DNA from: DATLFS01 sp035540935
Lineage (GTDB): Bacteria; Actinomycetota; CADDZG01; WHSQ01
NCBI GenBank assembly: GCA_035540935.1
Contig: DATLFS010000129.1
Coordinates: 1-10,235 of the forward strand
DNA: 10,235 nucleotides
Direction: 5' to 3'
Within the stretch, counting starts at the first letter, position 1. Each line of letters begins with the position of its first letter. The notes beneath the pieces are model-generated. The model was not told where the DNA came from, searched no databases, and saw only the letters and a program-made list of their open reading frames with translations. Of the stretch, positions 1 to 6,336 are shown piece by piece. The translations under genes and the position numbers were made by a program.

Positions 1-2227
1 TGCTGCCTCCGACCGCCTGGGCACGCGCCTCTTCCAGCGTCTTGCCGCCGGCCACCTGCCGCTCGAGCCACGCGACCGGGGTGAGGTTGATACGGCCCTG
101 CGGGTCGATCTCCGATACCTCGACCTCGATCGTGTCGCCGACAGACACCGCGTCCTCGACGCGCTCGATGCGGCTCTCTCCGAGCTTCGAGATGTGGACG
201 AGCCCGTCGCGGCCCGGGGCGATGTTGACGAAGGCGCCGAAGGTCGTCGTATTGACCACCTGGCCGGTTATGCGCTCTCCGATCTCGGGGAGCTTCGGGT
301 CGACCGTGTCCTCGATCATCGAGGCGGCGCGCTCGGCGCCCTCCTGATCGGCGGAGCCGATGTAGATCGTGCCGTCGTCCTGGATGTCGATCTCGGCGCC
401 CGTGACCTGCTGGATCATCTGGATGTTCTTGCCCTTCGGGCCGATGACCTCGCCGATCTTGTCGACCGGCACCCGGATCGACATCACCCGGGGGGCGAGC
501 GGCGCCAGATGGTCGCGCGGCTGACTGAGTGACCGGTTCATCTGCTCGATGATGTGGAGCCTCGCCACCTTCGCGGCGCGCAGCGCGTCGCGCAGGACCT
601 CCGCCGGGATGCCCTCGATCTTCGTGTCCAGCTGAAGGGCGGTCACGAAGTCCTCGGTGCCGGCGACCTTGAAGTCCATGTCTCCGAACGCGTCTTCGTC
701 GCCGAGGATGTCGGTCAACGTGACGAACTGCCCCTCGTCCTCGATGAGGCCCATCGCCACGCCCCCGACGTGCTTCCCGCCGCGCAGCGGCACGCCGGCG
801 TCCATGAGCGCCAGCGACGAGCCGCAGACGGAAGCCATCGACGTCGACCCGTTCGACGACAGGATCTCGCTCACCACACGGATCGCGTAGGGGAACTCCT
901 CCTTCGAGGGGATCACGGGCAGGAGCGCCTTCTCGGACAGCGCGCCGTGGCCGATCTCACGTCGCTTGGGACCGCGCATGAAGCCGGCCTCGCCGGTGGA
1001 GTAAGGCGGGAAGTTGTAGTGGTGCATGTAGCGCTTGCGCTCTTCCGGAGAGAGATCGTCGATCATCTGCTCCATCCGCTGCATCCCGAGGGTCGCGAGC
1101 GAGAGCGCCTGCGTCTCACCCCTCGTGAACAACCCCGACCCGTGAACGCGCGGGATGATCCCGACCTGCGTCCAGATAGGACGGACCTCGTCGGTGCGTC
1201 GCCCGTCGAGACGCGCGTTCTCCTCGACGATGCGCCGCCGGACGACCTTCTTCGTCAGAGAGCGGAAGGCGCTCTTCACCTCACGCTCGCGCTCGGGAAG
1301 CTCCTCGGAGAGACGCGCGACGATCTCCGCCTCGATCTGTGCCAGCCGCGTGCGCCGCTCCTTCTTCACGGTGATCGACACGGCCTCACGGATCGCGCTC
1401 GCGCACTCGCTCCGGACGCGGTCCATCACGTCGTCGGCGTAATCCACGAACAGGGGGTAGTCGGGGTTCTCGCCCTCGGTCGTCCCCTTCGGCTTCCCGG
1501 CGGCCGCGACGAGCTCCTCCTGGAGGTCGATCGCCTCGGCTATGTAGCGCTTCGACTGCTCGATGCCGTCGGCGAGGATCTCCTCGTCTGGAGCGGGCGC
1601 GCCTTCCTCGATCAGGTCGAGCAAGCGCTCCGACCCTCCGGCCTCGATCATCATGATGTCGACGTCGCCGCCGGAGTTGCGGCGGCCGGCCACGACGAGC
1701 TCGATCGTCGCGCCCTCGAGCTCGTCGTAGGTCGGGTTGGCGAGCCACTCGCCGCCCACGTGCACCATGCGAACGCAGCCGACCGGCCGCAGGAACGGGA
1801 TGTCGGAGACCGCCAGCGCGGCCGAGGCGGCGTTGACCGCCAGCACGTCACTGGGGTTCTCGTGGTCGACGGCGAGAACGGTCACCACGCAGTGCACCTC
1901 GTGGCGGAAGCCGTCGGGGAACGACGGCCGGATCGGACGGTCGATCAAGCGCGCGTTCAGGATCGCCTTCTCGGTGGCGCGTCCCTCACGGCGGAAGAAG
2001 CCGCCGGGGATCTTGCCCGCCGCGTACATGCGCTCTTCGACGTCGACCGTGAGGGGGAAGAAGTCTGCGTCGCCACGCGGTGGCGATGATGTGGCGGTCG
2101 CGAGGAGCGTCGTCTCGCCGACGGTGGCGATGACCGCGCCGTTGGCCTGTCCGGCCACGCGGCCGGCCTCGATCCGGATTACCTCGTCGCCGATCTTGCG
2201 TTCGACGACCTTGGGTTCAGGGTTCAT
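1..2227 (-). CDS. pnp: Polyribonucleotide nucleotidyltransferase (PNPase), 3' end cut by the window edge
   Basis: PNPase is a trimeric 3'-5' phosphorolytic exoribonuclease that degrades mRNA in the cytoplasm and can add nucleotides in reverse. 742 codons are visible, with no stop before the edge; the family is usually about 700-750 residues, so only a short tail should be missing. The first RNase PH domain carries FFPLTVDVEERMYAAGKIPG (about residue 56 on) followed by GFFRREGR. The second carries GSGLFTRGETQAL (about 363) and the acidic catalytic stretch DILGDEDAFGDMDFKVAGT (506-524). A KH domain with GPKG (596-599) and an S1 domain from about 651 (TGQVVNTTTFGAFV) complete the standard order. 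The ATG at 2227 is chosen because AGGAGG lies 10 bases upstream and the protein begins as PNPases normally do. The reading frame stays open upstream to an ATG at 2368, which lacks a ribosome binding site. rpsO lies just upstream, as in most bacteria. Identification is secure. Confidence 0.98.
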   Translation of the reverse strand, partial: MNPEPKVVERKIGDEVIRIEAGRVAGQANGAVIATVGETTLLATATSSPPRGDADFFPLTVDVEERMYAAGKIPGGFFRREGRATEKAILNARLIDRPIRPSFPDGFRHEVHCVVTVLAVDHENPSDVLAVNAASAALAVSDIPFLRPVGCVRMVHVGGEWLANPTYDELEGATIELVVAGRRNSGGDVDIMMIEAGGSERLLDLIEEGAPAPDEEILADGIEQSKRYIAEAIDLQEELVAAAGKPKGTTEGENPDYPLFVDYADDVMDRVRSECASAIREAVSITVKKERRTRLAQIEAEIVARLSEELPEREREVKSAFRSLTKKVVRRRIVEENARLDGRRTDEVRPIWTQVGIIPRVHGSGLFTRGETQALSLATLGMQRMEQMIDDLSPEERKRYMHHYNFPPYSTGEAGFMRGPKRREIGHGALSEKALLPVIPSKEEFPYAIRVVSEILSSNGSTSMASVCGSSLALMDAGVPLRGGKHVGGVAMGLIEDEGQFVTLTDILGDEDAFGDMDFKVAGTEDFVTALQLDTKIEGIPAEVLRDALRAAKVARLHIIEQMNRSLSQPRDHLAPLAPRVMSIRVPVDKIGEVIGPKGKNIQMIQQVTGAEIDIQDDGTIYIGSADQEGAERAASMIEDTVDPKLPEIGERITGQVVNTTTFGAFVNIAPGRDGLVHISKLGESRIERVEDAVSVGDTIEVEVSEIDPQGRINLTPVAWLERQVAGGKTLEEARAQAVGGS

Positions 2228-2237
2228 GAAGGTGGTT

Positions 2238-2243
2238 CCTCCT
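2238..2243 (-). promoter_or_regulatory. Ribosome binding site of pnp
   Basis: A full AGGAGG (within AAAGGAGGAA) lies 10 bases before the ATG at 2227. It is the strongest Shine-Dalgarno match in the window. It decides the pnp start against the open in-frame extension back to the ATG at 2368. Confidence 0.85.
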
Positions 2244-2248
2244 TTACG

Positions 2249-2267
2249 GGGCCCCGATGCGGGGACC
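2249..2267 (-). promoter_or_regulatory. Small hairpin just upstream of the pnp ribosome binding site
   Basis: On the transcribed strand CCCCG-CAT-CGGGG forms a 5-bp G/C stem with a 3-base loop, extendable by two G-C pairs beyond a T/C mismatch. It ends about five bases before the AAAGGAGG of pnp. By position it could influence ribosome access or serve as a landing site for autoregulation, but no function is shown. It has no U-tract, so it is not an intrinsic terminator. Confidence 0.45.
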
Positions 2268-2289
2268 GTTGGGGAGAGAACCAGCGCCG

Positions 2290-2349
2290 GGTCGATTCCC
2301 AGTAGGAAGGCCACCCCTCCACGGGATGGACTTGAACTGACAACCGACC
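2290..2349 (-). promoter_or_regulatory. Long irregular stem-loop in the rpsO-pnp spacer (candidate RNase III/PNPase control element)
   Basis: The transcribed strand folds into a 60-base hairpin with about 22 base pairs. The outer stem is GGTCGGTT (2349-2342) with AATCGACC (2297-2290), containing one G-U pair. A GT/GG internal loop separates it from CAGT (2339-2336) pairing with ACTG (2303-2300). A small internal loop leads to AAG/CTT (2333-2331 with 2309-2307). The terminal stem is CCATCCC (2329-2323) with GGGGTGG (2317-2311), also with one G-U pair, and the loop is GTGGA. There is no trailing U-run. In E. coli and Streptomyces the rpsO-pnp spacer holds a hairpin cut by RNase III, which starts PNPase autoregulation. 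The same role is inferred here from position and shape only. Confidence 0.6.
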
Positions 2350-2352
2350 GCC

Positions 2353-2399
2353 GGGCCGGCCCTCTCATCTAGCGATGCGAGAAGTTTTCGGTCCGGCCC
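2353..2399 (-). promoter_or_regulatory. Second stem-loop in the rpsO-pnp spacer, adjacent to the rpsO 3' end
   Basis: GGGCCGG (2399-2393) pairs perfectly with CCGGCCC (2359-2353) on the transcribed strand. They enclose an inner hairpin in which CTTCTC-G-CATC folds onto GATG-A-GAGGG around a GCTA loop, with one G/A mismatch and two G-U pairs. The 5' side carries an unpaired ACCGAAAA segment. The element starts about 26 bases after the rpsO stop and is separated from the next hairpin by only three bases. There is no poly-U stretch, so it is more likely a processing or mRNA-stabilising structure than a Rho-independent terminator. It might protect the 3' end of rpsO mRNA, which is inference. Confidence 0.5.
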
Positions 2400-2424
2400 T
2401 CCTTTCGGTCCTCGGCGCAGGCGT

Positions 2425-2694
2425 CTATCGGCGCAGTCCGAGCTTCGCGACGATGCTCCGGTAGCGCTCGACGTCCTCGCGACGGAGGTATGCGAGCAAA
2501 CGCCGGCGGCGCCCCACCATCCTCAGGAGGCCGCGGCGCGAGTGATGGTCCTTCGGGTGGGTCTTGAGATGCTCGGTCAGCTCCGCGATGCGGCGGCTGA
2601 GGACCGCCACCTGCACCTCGGGTGAACCGGTGTCACCCTCGCTGCGGGCGTGCTCCTCGATGATGGTCTGCTTGTCGTCTTTGACCAGAGCCAT
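2425..2694 (-). CDS. rpsO: 30S ribosomal protein S15
   Basis: S15 is a primary binder of 16S rRNA in the central domain of the small subunit and helps form bridges to the 50S subunit. The product is 89 residues, the usual family length. It shows the hallmark DTGSPEVQ at 21-28 and the rRNA-binding HPKDHHSRRGL at 46-56. The ATG at 2694 has AAGGAAG (2713-2707) 12 bases upstream, a moderately strong but slightly distant ribosome binding site. It sits 68 bases after the unknown membrane gene and 197 bases before pnp. In several bacterial groups S15 represses its own synthesis by binding its mRNA leader; the leader here has a short hairpin but no leader type that I recognise. Identification is secure. 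Confidence 0.99.
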   Translation of the reverse strand: MALVKDDKQTIIEEHARSEGDTGSPEVQVAVLSRRIAELTEHLKTHPKDHHSRRGLLRMVGRRRRLLAYLRREDVERYRSIVAKLGLRR

Positions 2695-2740
2695 GCGCGT
2701 CTCTGACTTCCTTTCCAGATGGGGGCTGCCCGCGGCCGAT

Positions 2741-2756
2741 CCGGCCGTTAGGCCGG
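2741..2756 (-). promoter_or_regulatory. Short G/C hairpin in the rpsO leader
   Basis: CCGGCC-TAAC-GGCCGG forms a perfect 6-bp stem with a 4-base loop, starting 6 bases after the stop of the upstream membrane gene and about 47 bases before the rpsO ATG. No U-run follows. It might be part of an S15 autoregulatory leader, a partial Rho-dependent end of the upstream message, or a chance G/C palindrome. Confidence 0.35.
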
Positions 2757-2762
2757 GTCATG

Positions 2763-3536
2763 CTACCAGAAGGAGTATCCGGCGATCTCCGGCGGAGGCT
2801 CGAGGCCGCTCAGCGCCTCCGGATCGCACTCGACCACGGCGTCGTCCGGGGGAAGCGTCATCTGGTCGACGTAGGCGGGGAACTCCTCCCGCTCGCCGAG
2901 CAGGCGAGGCGCCATCGCGATGGGCTGCTCGTACACCGCGGCCCCGGGGTCGTCCTCCCGCACGAGCCAGATCTCGCACGCCTCGATCTCCGGCTCGCCC
3001 TCTCCCGTCCAGCGCGCTTCGAACGAAACGTGCCAGCCCCGTACGACGACCAGGTTCGAGATCGCGTACGAGCCACCCTCGGCCTCCTCGCACGTGAGCT
3101 CCGCCTCGGCCGGCGTGCCGTCTACCTCCGTGTCGGGGATCGCATTCGGGTTCCACGACCGCGCCGCCGACCCGGTGCCGACGTAGAGACCGAACTCCGT
3201 TTCGTGCACCAGCTCGCCGCCGGCGTCCCTCACCTCGAGGCGGCAAGGCAGGGCGCGCCGCGGCGGCTCCTCGGAAGACCCCCGCCAGTCGGCGTCGAAC
3301 ATGACGCGGAACCCGCGTCCCGCGAACGCATCGGCGCCCGGGTCGTCCGGCCGTATGAGCTGGACCCGTACGTCGGCGAGCGTCCACCCCTGGACCTCTT
3401 CGTCGTCCCCGCGCAGGAGCATCCAGGCACCCCCCGCCACGATGGCCACCAGCAGCACGACGCCGACGACCTTGGCGGCGGCGCGCCGGCGCTGCCTCCG
3501 CTCTGCCTGCTCGCGCCGCCTGACTCTGTTCCCCAC
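2763..3536 (-). CDS. Unrecognised single-pass membrane protein with two tandem cysteine-paired domains
   Basis: I do not recognise a family. The GTG at 3536 gives 257 residues and is preferred because GAGAGGGG (3550-3543) lies 6 bases upstream and the codon follows the ribF stop after one base; a TTG at 3560 would overlap ribF. The N-terminus is very Arg-rich (residues 4-18), then one hydrophobic helix spans about 22-41, predicting an inside N-terminus and an outer domain of about 215 residues. That domain looks internally duplicated. GFRVMFDADWRG (75-86) matches GWHVSFEARWTG (167-178), and the cysteine pairs 98/149 and 187/237 have nearly equal spacing (51 and 50). The alternating pattern suggests beta-sandwich domains with disulfides. 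There is no lipobox, sortase signal or obvious catalytic motif. Its place between ribF and rpsO suggests co-transcription but not a function. Confidence 0.8.
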   Translation of the reverse strand: MGNRVRRREQAERRQRRRAAAKVVGVVLLVAIVAGGAWMLLRGDDEEVQGWTLADVRVQLIRPDDPGADAFAGRGFRVMFDADWRGSSEEPPRRALPCRLEVRDAGGELVHETEFGLYVGTGSAARSWNPNAIPDTEVDGTPAEAELTCEEAEGGSYAISNLVVVRGWHVSFEARWTGEGEPEIEACEIWLVREDDPGAAVYEQPIAMAPRLLGEREEFPAYVDQMTLPPDDAVVECDPEALSGLEPPPEIAGYSFW

Positions 3537-3537
3537 C

Positions 3538-4479
3538 TCACACCCCTCTCGTGCCGGCAATCAGGCGCCGGGTCTCCTCGACGTCGCGGCCGATCTGCTC
3601 GACGAGGTCGTCCACGCGTTCGAACCTCTTCTCGTCACGTAGCCGCCGCGCGAAGGCGATGCGCAGCGTGCGGCCGTAGACGTCTCCTTCGAAGTCGAGC
3701 AGATGAGCCTCGACGCGAAGGGGGGTCCCCTCGCCGAAGGTCGGGTTCACCCCGACGTTCACCGCGGCCGGCAGCCAGGAGCGGTCGATCCGGGCCCGCG
3801 CCGCGTACACGCCGGCCGCCGGCACCGCGACACCCTCCTCGAGGGCGAGGTTCGCCGTCGGCCAGCCGAGGCCCTTGCCGCGGCCGTCGCCGCGCACCAC
3901 CAAGCCGTCGAGGTCGAAGGGCCGGCCCAGGAGCGACTCTGCGACCTCGATGTCACCGCGGGCGACGGCGGCCCGGATGCGGCTGCTCGACACCGCGTCG
4001 GTCGCATCTCGCTCCAGATCGACGCCGGATGCCTCGAAGCCCAGTTCCTCCCCCAACCGCCCTAACAGCGCGACGTCACCACTCGCGCCCTTGCCGAACC
4101 TCCAGCCCTCTCCGACGTAGACGGCGCGCGCCGCGAGACCTTCCACCAGGACCTCCCGCACGAAGCGTTCGGGCGACCAGGTCGAGAACTCGCGGTCGAA
4201 CGGGAGGACCGCGACGTGGTCCAGCCCGGTCTCGCCGAGCAACTCGATCTTGCGCGCCGGCGATGTGAGGAGGGGGGGCGCGGCCTCCGGCCGGAGCGTC
4301 TGCAGCGGGTGCCGGTCCCACGTCACGGCGGCCGCCGGAAGACCGCGGCGCCGGGCTTCGGAAACGACGCCGGCGATCAGGGCGCGGTGTCCGAGGTGGA
4401 CCCCGTCGAAAGTGCCGATCGTGACGACGCACCCCTCGGGAGCGGCCGACAGACCTGCGACGCCGGTCATCACCTCCAT
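3538..4479 (-). CDS. ribF: Bifunctional riboflavin kinase / FAD synthetase
   Basis: RibF phosphorylates riboflavin to FMN and then adenylates FMN to FAD in the cytoplasm. The product is 313 residues, typical of the bifunctional bacterial enzyme. The N-terminal FAD synthetase domain has the nucleotidyltransferase signature GTFDGVHLGH at 22-31 and the SSSRIR motif at 164-169. The C-terminal riboflavin kinase domain has GRGKGLGWPTANL at 199-211, GVNPTF at 243-248 and VEAHLLDFEGDVYG around 256-269, which includes the usual catalytic glutamate (E257). The ATG at 4479 is 13 bases after the truB stop, with GAGGG (4494-4490) 10 bases upstream. A second ATG three codons in has its purine run too close to serve as a ribosome binding site. 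ribF next to truB and rpsO is widely conserved. Identification is secure. Confidence 0.97.
   Translation of the reverse strand: MEVMTGVAGLSAAPEGCVVTIGTFDGVHLGHRALIAGVVSEARRRGLPAAAVTWDRHPLQTLRPEAAPPLLTSPARKIELLGETGLDHVAVLPFDREFSTWSPERFVREVLVEGLAARAVYVGEGWRFGKGASGDVALLGRLGEELGFEASGVDLERDATDAVSSSRIRAAVARGDIEVAESLLGRPFDLDGLVVRGDGRGKGLGWPTANLALEEGVAVPAAGVYAARARIDRSWLPAAVNVGVNPTFGEGTPLRVEAHLLDFEGDVYGRTLRIAFARRLRDEKRFERVDDLVEQIGRDVEETRRLIAGTRGV
3543..3550 (-). promoter_or_regulatory. Ribosome binding site of the unknown membrane gene, inside the end of ribF
   Basis: GAGAGGGG lies 6 bases before the GTG at 3536, within the last codons of ribF. It supports the GTG start and suggests that translation is coupled to ribF termination (stop at 3540-3538). 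Confidence 0.55.
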
Positions 4480-4492
4480 GCCGGGACCACCC

Positions 4493-5356
4493 TCACCGCG
4501 GCACCACTCGCTCGGCCCGGAGCTCGGCGCCGCGCCGCCGGTAGACCCCGAGCAGCCGGCCGTCGCGCAGCACCGCCACGGCCGCCCCCTCCTCCGCCAC
4601 CTCCGGCGCCGGTAGCGGCCGCCCGTCCGCCACCAAAGCCTCGTCCTCGGCCGAGACCCGCACGGGCGGCAGGTCGCGCACGACCTCCGCGAGCGGAAGC
4701 AGGTCCGAAGGGGAGAGGTCGTCGAGCGAGACCGCGTCCTCCAGCGTGAAACCGCCGGCCTCCGTCCTGCGGAGCTCGGTGAGGTGCGCCCCGGTGCCCA
4801 GTGCCTCGCCCAGGTCGTGCGCGATCGTCCTCACGTACGTGCCCCCGGAACACCTGACGTCCAGGACGGCGTCGGCCGTCGCACCCGGTTCGAAACTCTG
4901 TAGCTCGAGCGAGTGGACGGTGACACGGCGCGCCGCGCGTTCCACGTCTTCACCCCGGCGCGCCTTCGCGTACAGGCGCTCCCCGCCGATCTTGACCGCC
5001 GAGACCATCGGCGGTACCTGGTCGATCTCGCCGGTGAAAGCCGGCAGCGCGGCCGCGACCGCCTCCCCCGTCAGCGACGACGCGTCGCGCCTCTCGATCA
5101 CCTCACCGGAGCGATCCTGGGTGGTGGTCGAGACGCCGAACCGAACGTGCGCGGTATAGCGCTTCGGCGCCGCCTGCGCGAACTGGAGGAAGCGCGTGGC
5201 CTTCCCCACACCGACGATCAACACGCCCGTGGCGTCGGGATCGAGTGTCCCGCCGTGACCGACGCGCCGGGTCCCGAGCAAGCGCCGGATCCGGTCGACG
5301 ACGTCGTGCGACGTCATCCCGGCCGCTTTGTCCACGACGACCACGCCGTCGGTCAC
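4493..5356 (-). CDS. truB: tRNA pseudouridine(55) synthase
   Basis: TruB converts U55 in the T-loop of tRNAs to pseudouridine and also acts as a tRNA folding chaperone. The product is 287 residues, a normal length. The catalytic motif GGTLDPDATG (35-44) holds the nucleophile Asp39. Other family signatures are VSAVKIGGERLYAKARRGE (118-136) and CSGGTYVRTIAHDLG (169-183). The C-terminal part, from about 230, resembles the TruB C-terminal/PUA-like region. The start is GTG at 5356, overlapping the nrnA stop as GTGA. Although the frame is open further upstream inside nrnA, GGAG 8 bases before this GTG and the canonical first residues (DGVVVVDKAAGMTSHDVV) fix it. Identification is secure. Confidence 0.97.
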   Translation of the reverse strand: MTDGVVVVDKAAGMTSHDVVDRIRRLLGTRRVGHGGTLDPDATGVLIVGVGKATRFLQFAQAAPKRYTAHVRFGVSTTTQDRSGEVIERRDASSLTGEAVAAALPAFTGEIDQVPPMVSAVKIGGERLYAKARRGEDVERAARRVTVHSLELQSFEPGATADAVLDVRCSGGTYVRTIAHDLGEALGTGAHLTELRRTEAGGFTLEDAVSLDDLSPSDLLPLAEVVRDLPPVRVSAEDEALVADGRPLPAPEVAEEGAAVAVLRDGRLLGVYRRRGAELRAERVVPR

Positions 5357-6336
5357 TCCCGCTGCTCCGCAAGGCCGGCGAGGATCGCGTCCACGGCGCG
5401 CCGGACGTCGGACGCGGTGAAGCCCGCAGCCAGCTCGTGCCCGCCGCCGCCGTGCGCCCGCGCGATCGCGCCCACGGAACGGGGCCCCTTCGAGCGCAGG
5501 CTCACGCGCCACGTTCCGTCGGGACGCTCCTTGAAGATCGCCGCCACGTCCGCGCTGCGCGTCGCCCGCACGAGGTCGACGAGCTTGTCGGTCTCGTTGG
5601 ACTCGACGCCACTCGACGAGAGATCGTCGCGGGTCACCCAGGAGTAGACGAAGCGCTCCTCTTCGTGGAGCCGCGCCCGATCGAGCACGACGCCGGTGAG
5701 CTTCAGATAGCCGAAGGGCGCCGACTCGAAGACCTCCTGGGCGACCTGCGGCGCCGGAACACCGCGAGCCAGGAGATCGGCCGCAAGCCGCAGCACCTCG
5801 GGAGTCGTATTGGCGTACTGGAACCGCCCGGTATCGGTCACGATGCCGGTGTAGAGACAGGTCGCGACCTCGCGCGTCATCGGCGCGCCGAGGTCCTCGA
5901 GGAGACGCGTGACGATCTCAGCGGTGGACGACGCGTCCTCCACCACGATGTTGATCGTGGCGAAGCCGTCGTTGCCGGGATGATGATCGATGTTGACCGA
6001 TCTAGGCGCGGACACCACGGCGTCCTCCAGCGCGCCGAGGCGGTCGGCGGCGCCGCAGTCGAGCGCGACGAATAGATCAACCTGCGGTACGTCCTCCGGC
6101 TGCAAGAGCGTGTCGACGCCCGGCAGGAAGGCATAGGTCTCGGGCACCTCGAGCGGGCTCTCTCCCCACGAGGCGAACGTCTCCTTGCCGAGGGACCGCA
6201 GGGCCAGCGATGCGGCGAGGAGGGAGCCGATCGCGTCGCCGTCCGGGTTCACGTGCGTTGCGAGCGCGACCGTAGAGGCCCCGGCGAACGCGTCCACGAC
6301 CTCACGCCACTGCGACAACGACCGAGGATCGGTCAT
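5353..6336 (-). CDS. nrnA: DHH/DHHA1 phosphoesterase (NrnA-like oligoribonuclease / pAp phosphatase)
   Basis: NrnA-type enzymes remove nucleotides from short RNA oligonucleotides and dephosphorylate 3'-phosphoadenosine 5'-phosphate; some relatives cleave cyclic dinucleotides or their linear products. The product is 327 residues, typical of the family. The metal-binding motifs occur in order: H28 with NPDGDAIGS (30-38), LDCG (92-95), NIDHHPGN (115-122) and TDTGRF (167-172). The DHHA1 substrate-binding motif GGGGHELAAGF is at 296-306. The ATG at 6336 overlaps the rbfA stop as ATGA, with GGGGAG 8 bases upstream. Location between rbfA and truB is common in Actinobacteria and Firmicutes. The family and fold are certain. 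The exact substrate (nanoRNA, pAp or a cyclic-dinucleotide product) cannot be read from sequence alone. Confidence 0.93.
   Translation of the reverse strand: MTDPRSLSQWREVVDAFAGASTVALATHVNPDGDAIGSLLAASLALRSLGKETFASWGESPLEVPETYAFLPGVDTLLQPEDVPQVDLFVALDCGAADRLGALEDAVVSAPRSVNIDHHPGNDGFATINIVVEDASSTAEIVTRLLEDLGAPMTREVATCLYTGIVTDTGRFQYANTTPEVLRLAADLLARGVPAPQVAQEVFESAPFGYLKLTGVVLDRARLHEEERFVYSWVTRDDLSSSGVESNETDKLVDLVRATRSADVAAIFKERPDGTWRVSLRSKGPRSVGAIARAHGGGGHELAAGFTASDVRRAVDAILAGLAEQRE
5365..5368 (-). promoter_or_regulatory. Ribosome binding site deciding the truB GTG start
   Basis: GGAG sits 8 bases before the GTG at 5356, within the last codons of nrnA. It supports a GTG start that overlaps the nrnA stop codon, in a frame that stays open farther upstream. 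Confidence 0.55.

Noticed and set aside
554..2089. Plus-strand open frame of 511 codons opposite pnp
   Set aside because: It is an Arg/Asp/Leu/Val-rich mirror of the pnp codons with no domain or motif. Long antisense frames are expected in G+C-rich coding DNA.
2328..2337. GTTCAAGTCC on the minus strand, resembling a tRNA T-loop
   Set aside because: The flanking bases do not form a T-stem in the required register and no acceptor or anticodon arm can be built. The bases are instead part of the long stem-loop.
2225..2368. In-frame ATG at 2368 that would extend pnp by 47 residues at its N-terminus
   Set aside because: No ribosome binding site precedes it, a TAG lies directly before it, the added residues do not resemble PNPase, and they would be encoded by the spacer hairpins. 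The AGGAGG before the ATG at 2227 is decisive.
2353..2399. Intrinsic terminator between rpsO and pnp
   Set aside because: The stem is strong but is followed by G/C-rich sequence, not a run of U, and pnp directly downstream has no clear promoter of its own.
2398..2406. AAAGGAGGG on the minus strand just after the rpsO stop, resembling a Shine-Dalgarno sequence
   Set aside because: No start codon lies at a suitable distance, and part of it forms the 5' arm of the 2353-2399 hairpin.
3537..3560. TTG at 3560 as the start of the unknown membrane protein
   Set aside because: It would overlap the end of ribF, and GTG at 3536 has a purine-rich site 6 bases upstream and fits the stop-start layout better.
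2760..4268. Plus-strand open frame of 502 codons opposite the unknown membrane gene and ribF
   Set aside because: It crosses two genes, the second half is Arg/Pro/Ala low complexity, and no protein family is recognisable. ribF on the other strand is unambiguous.
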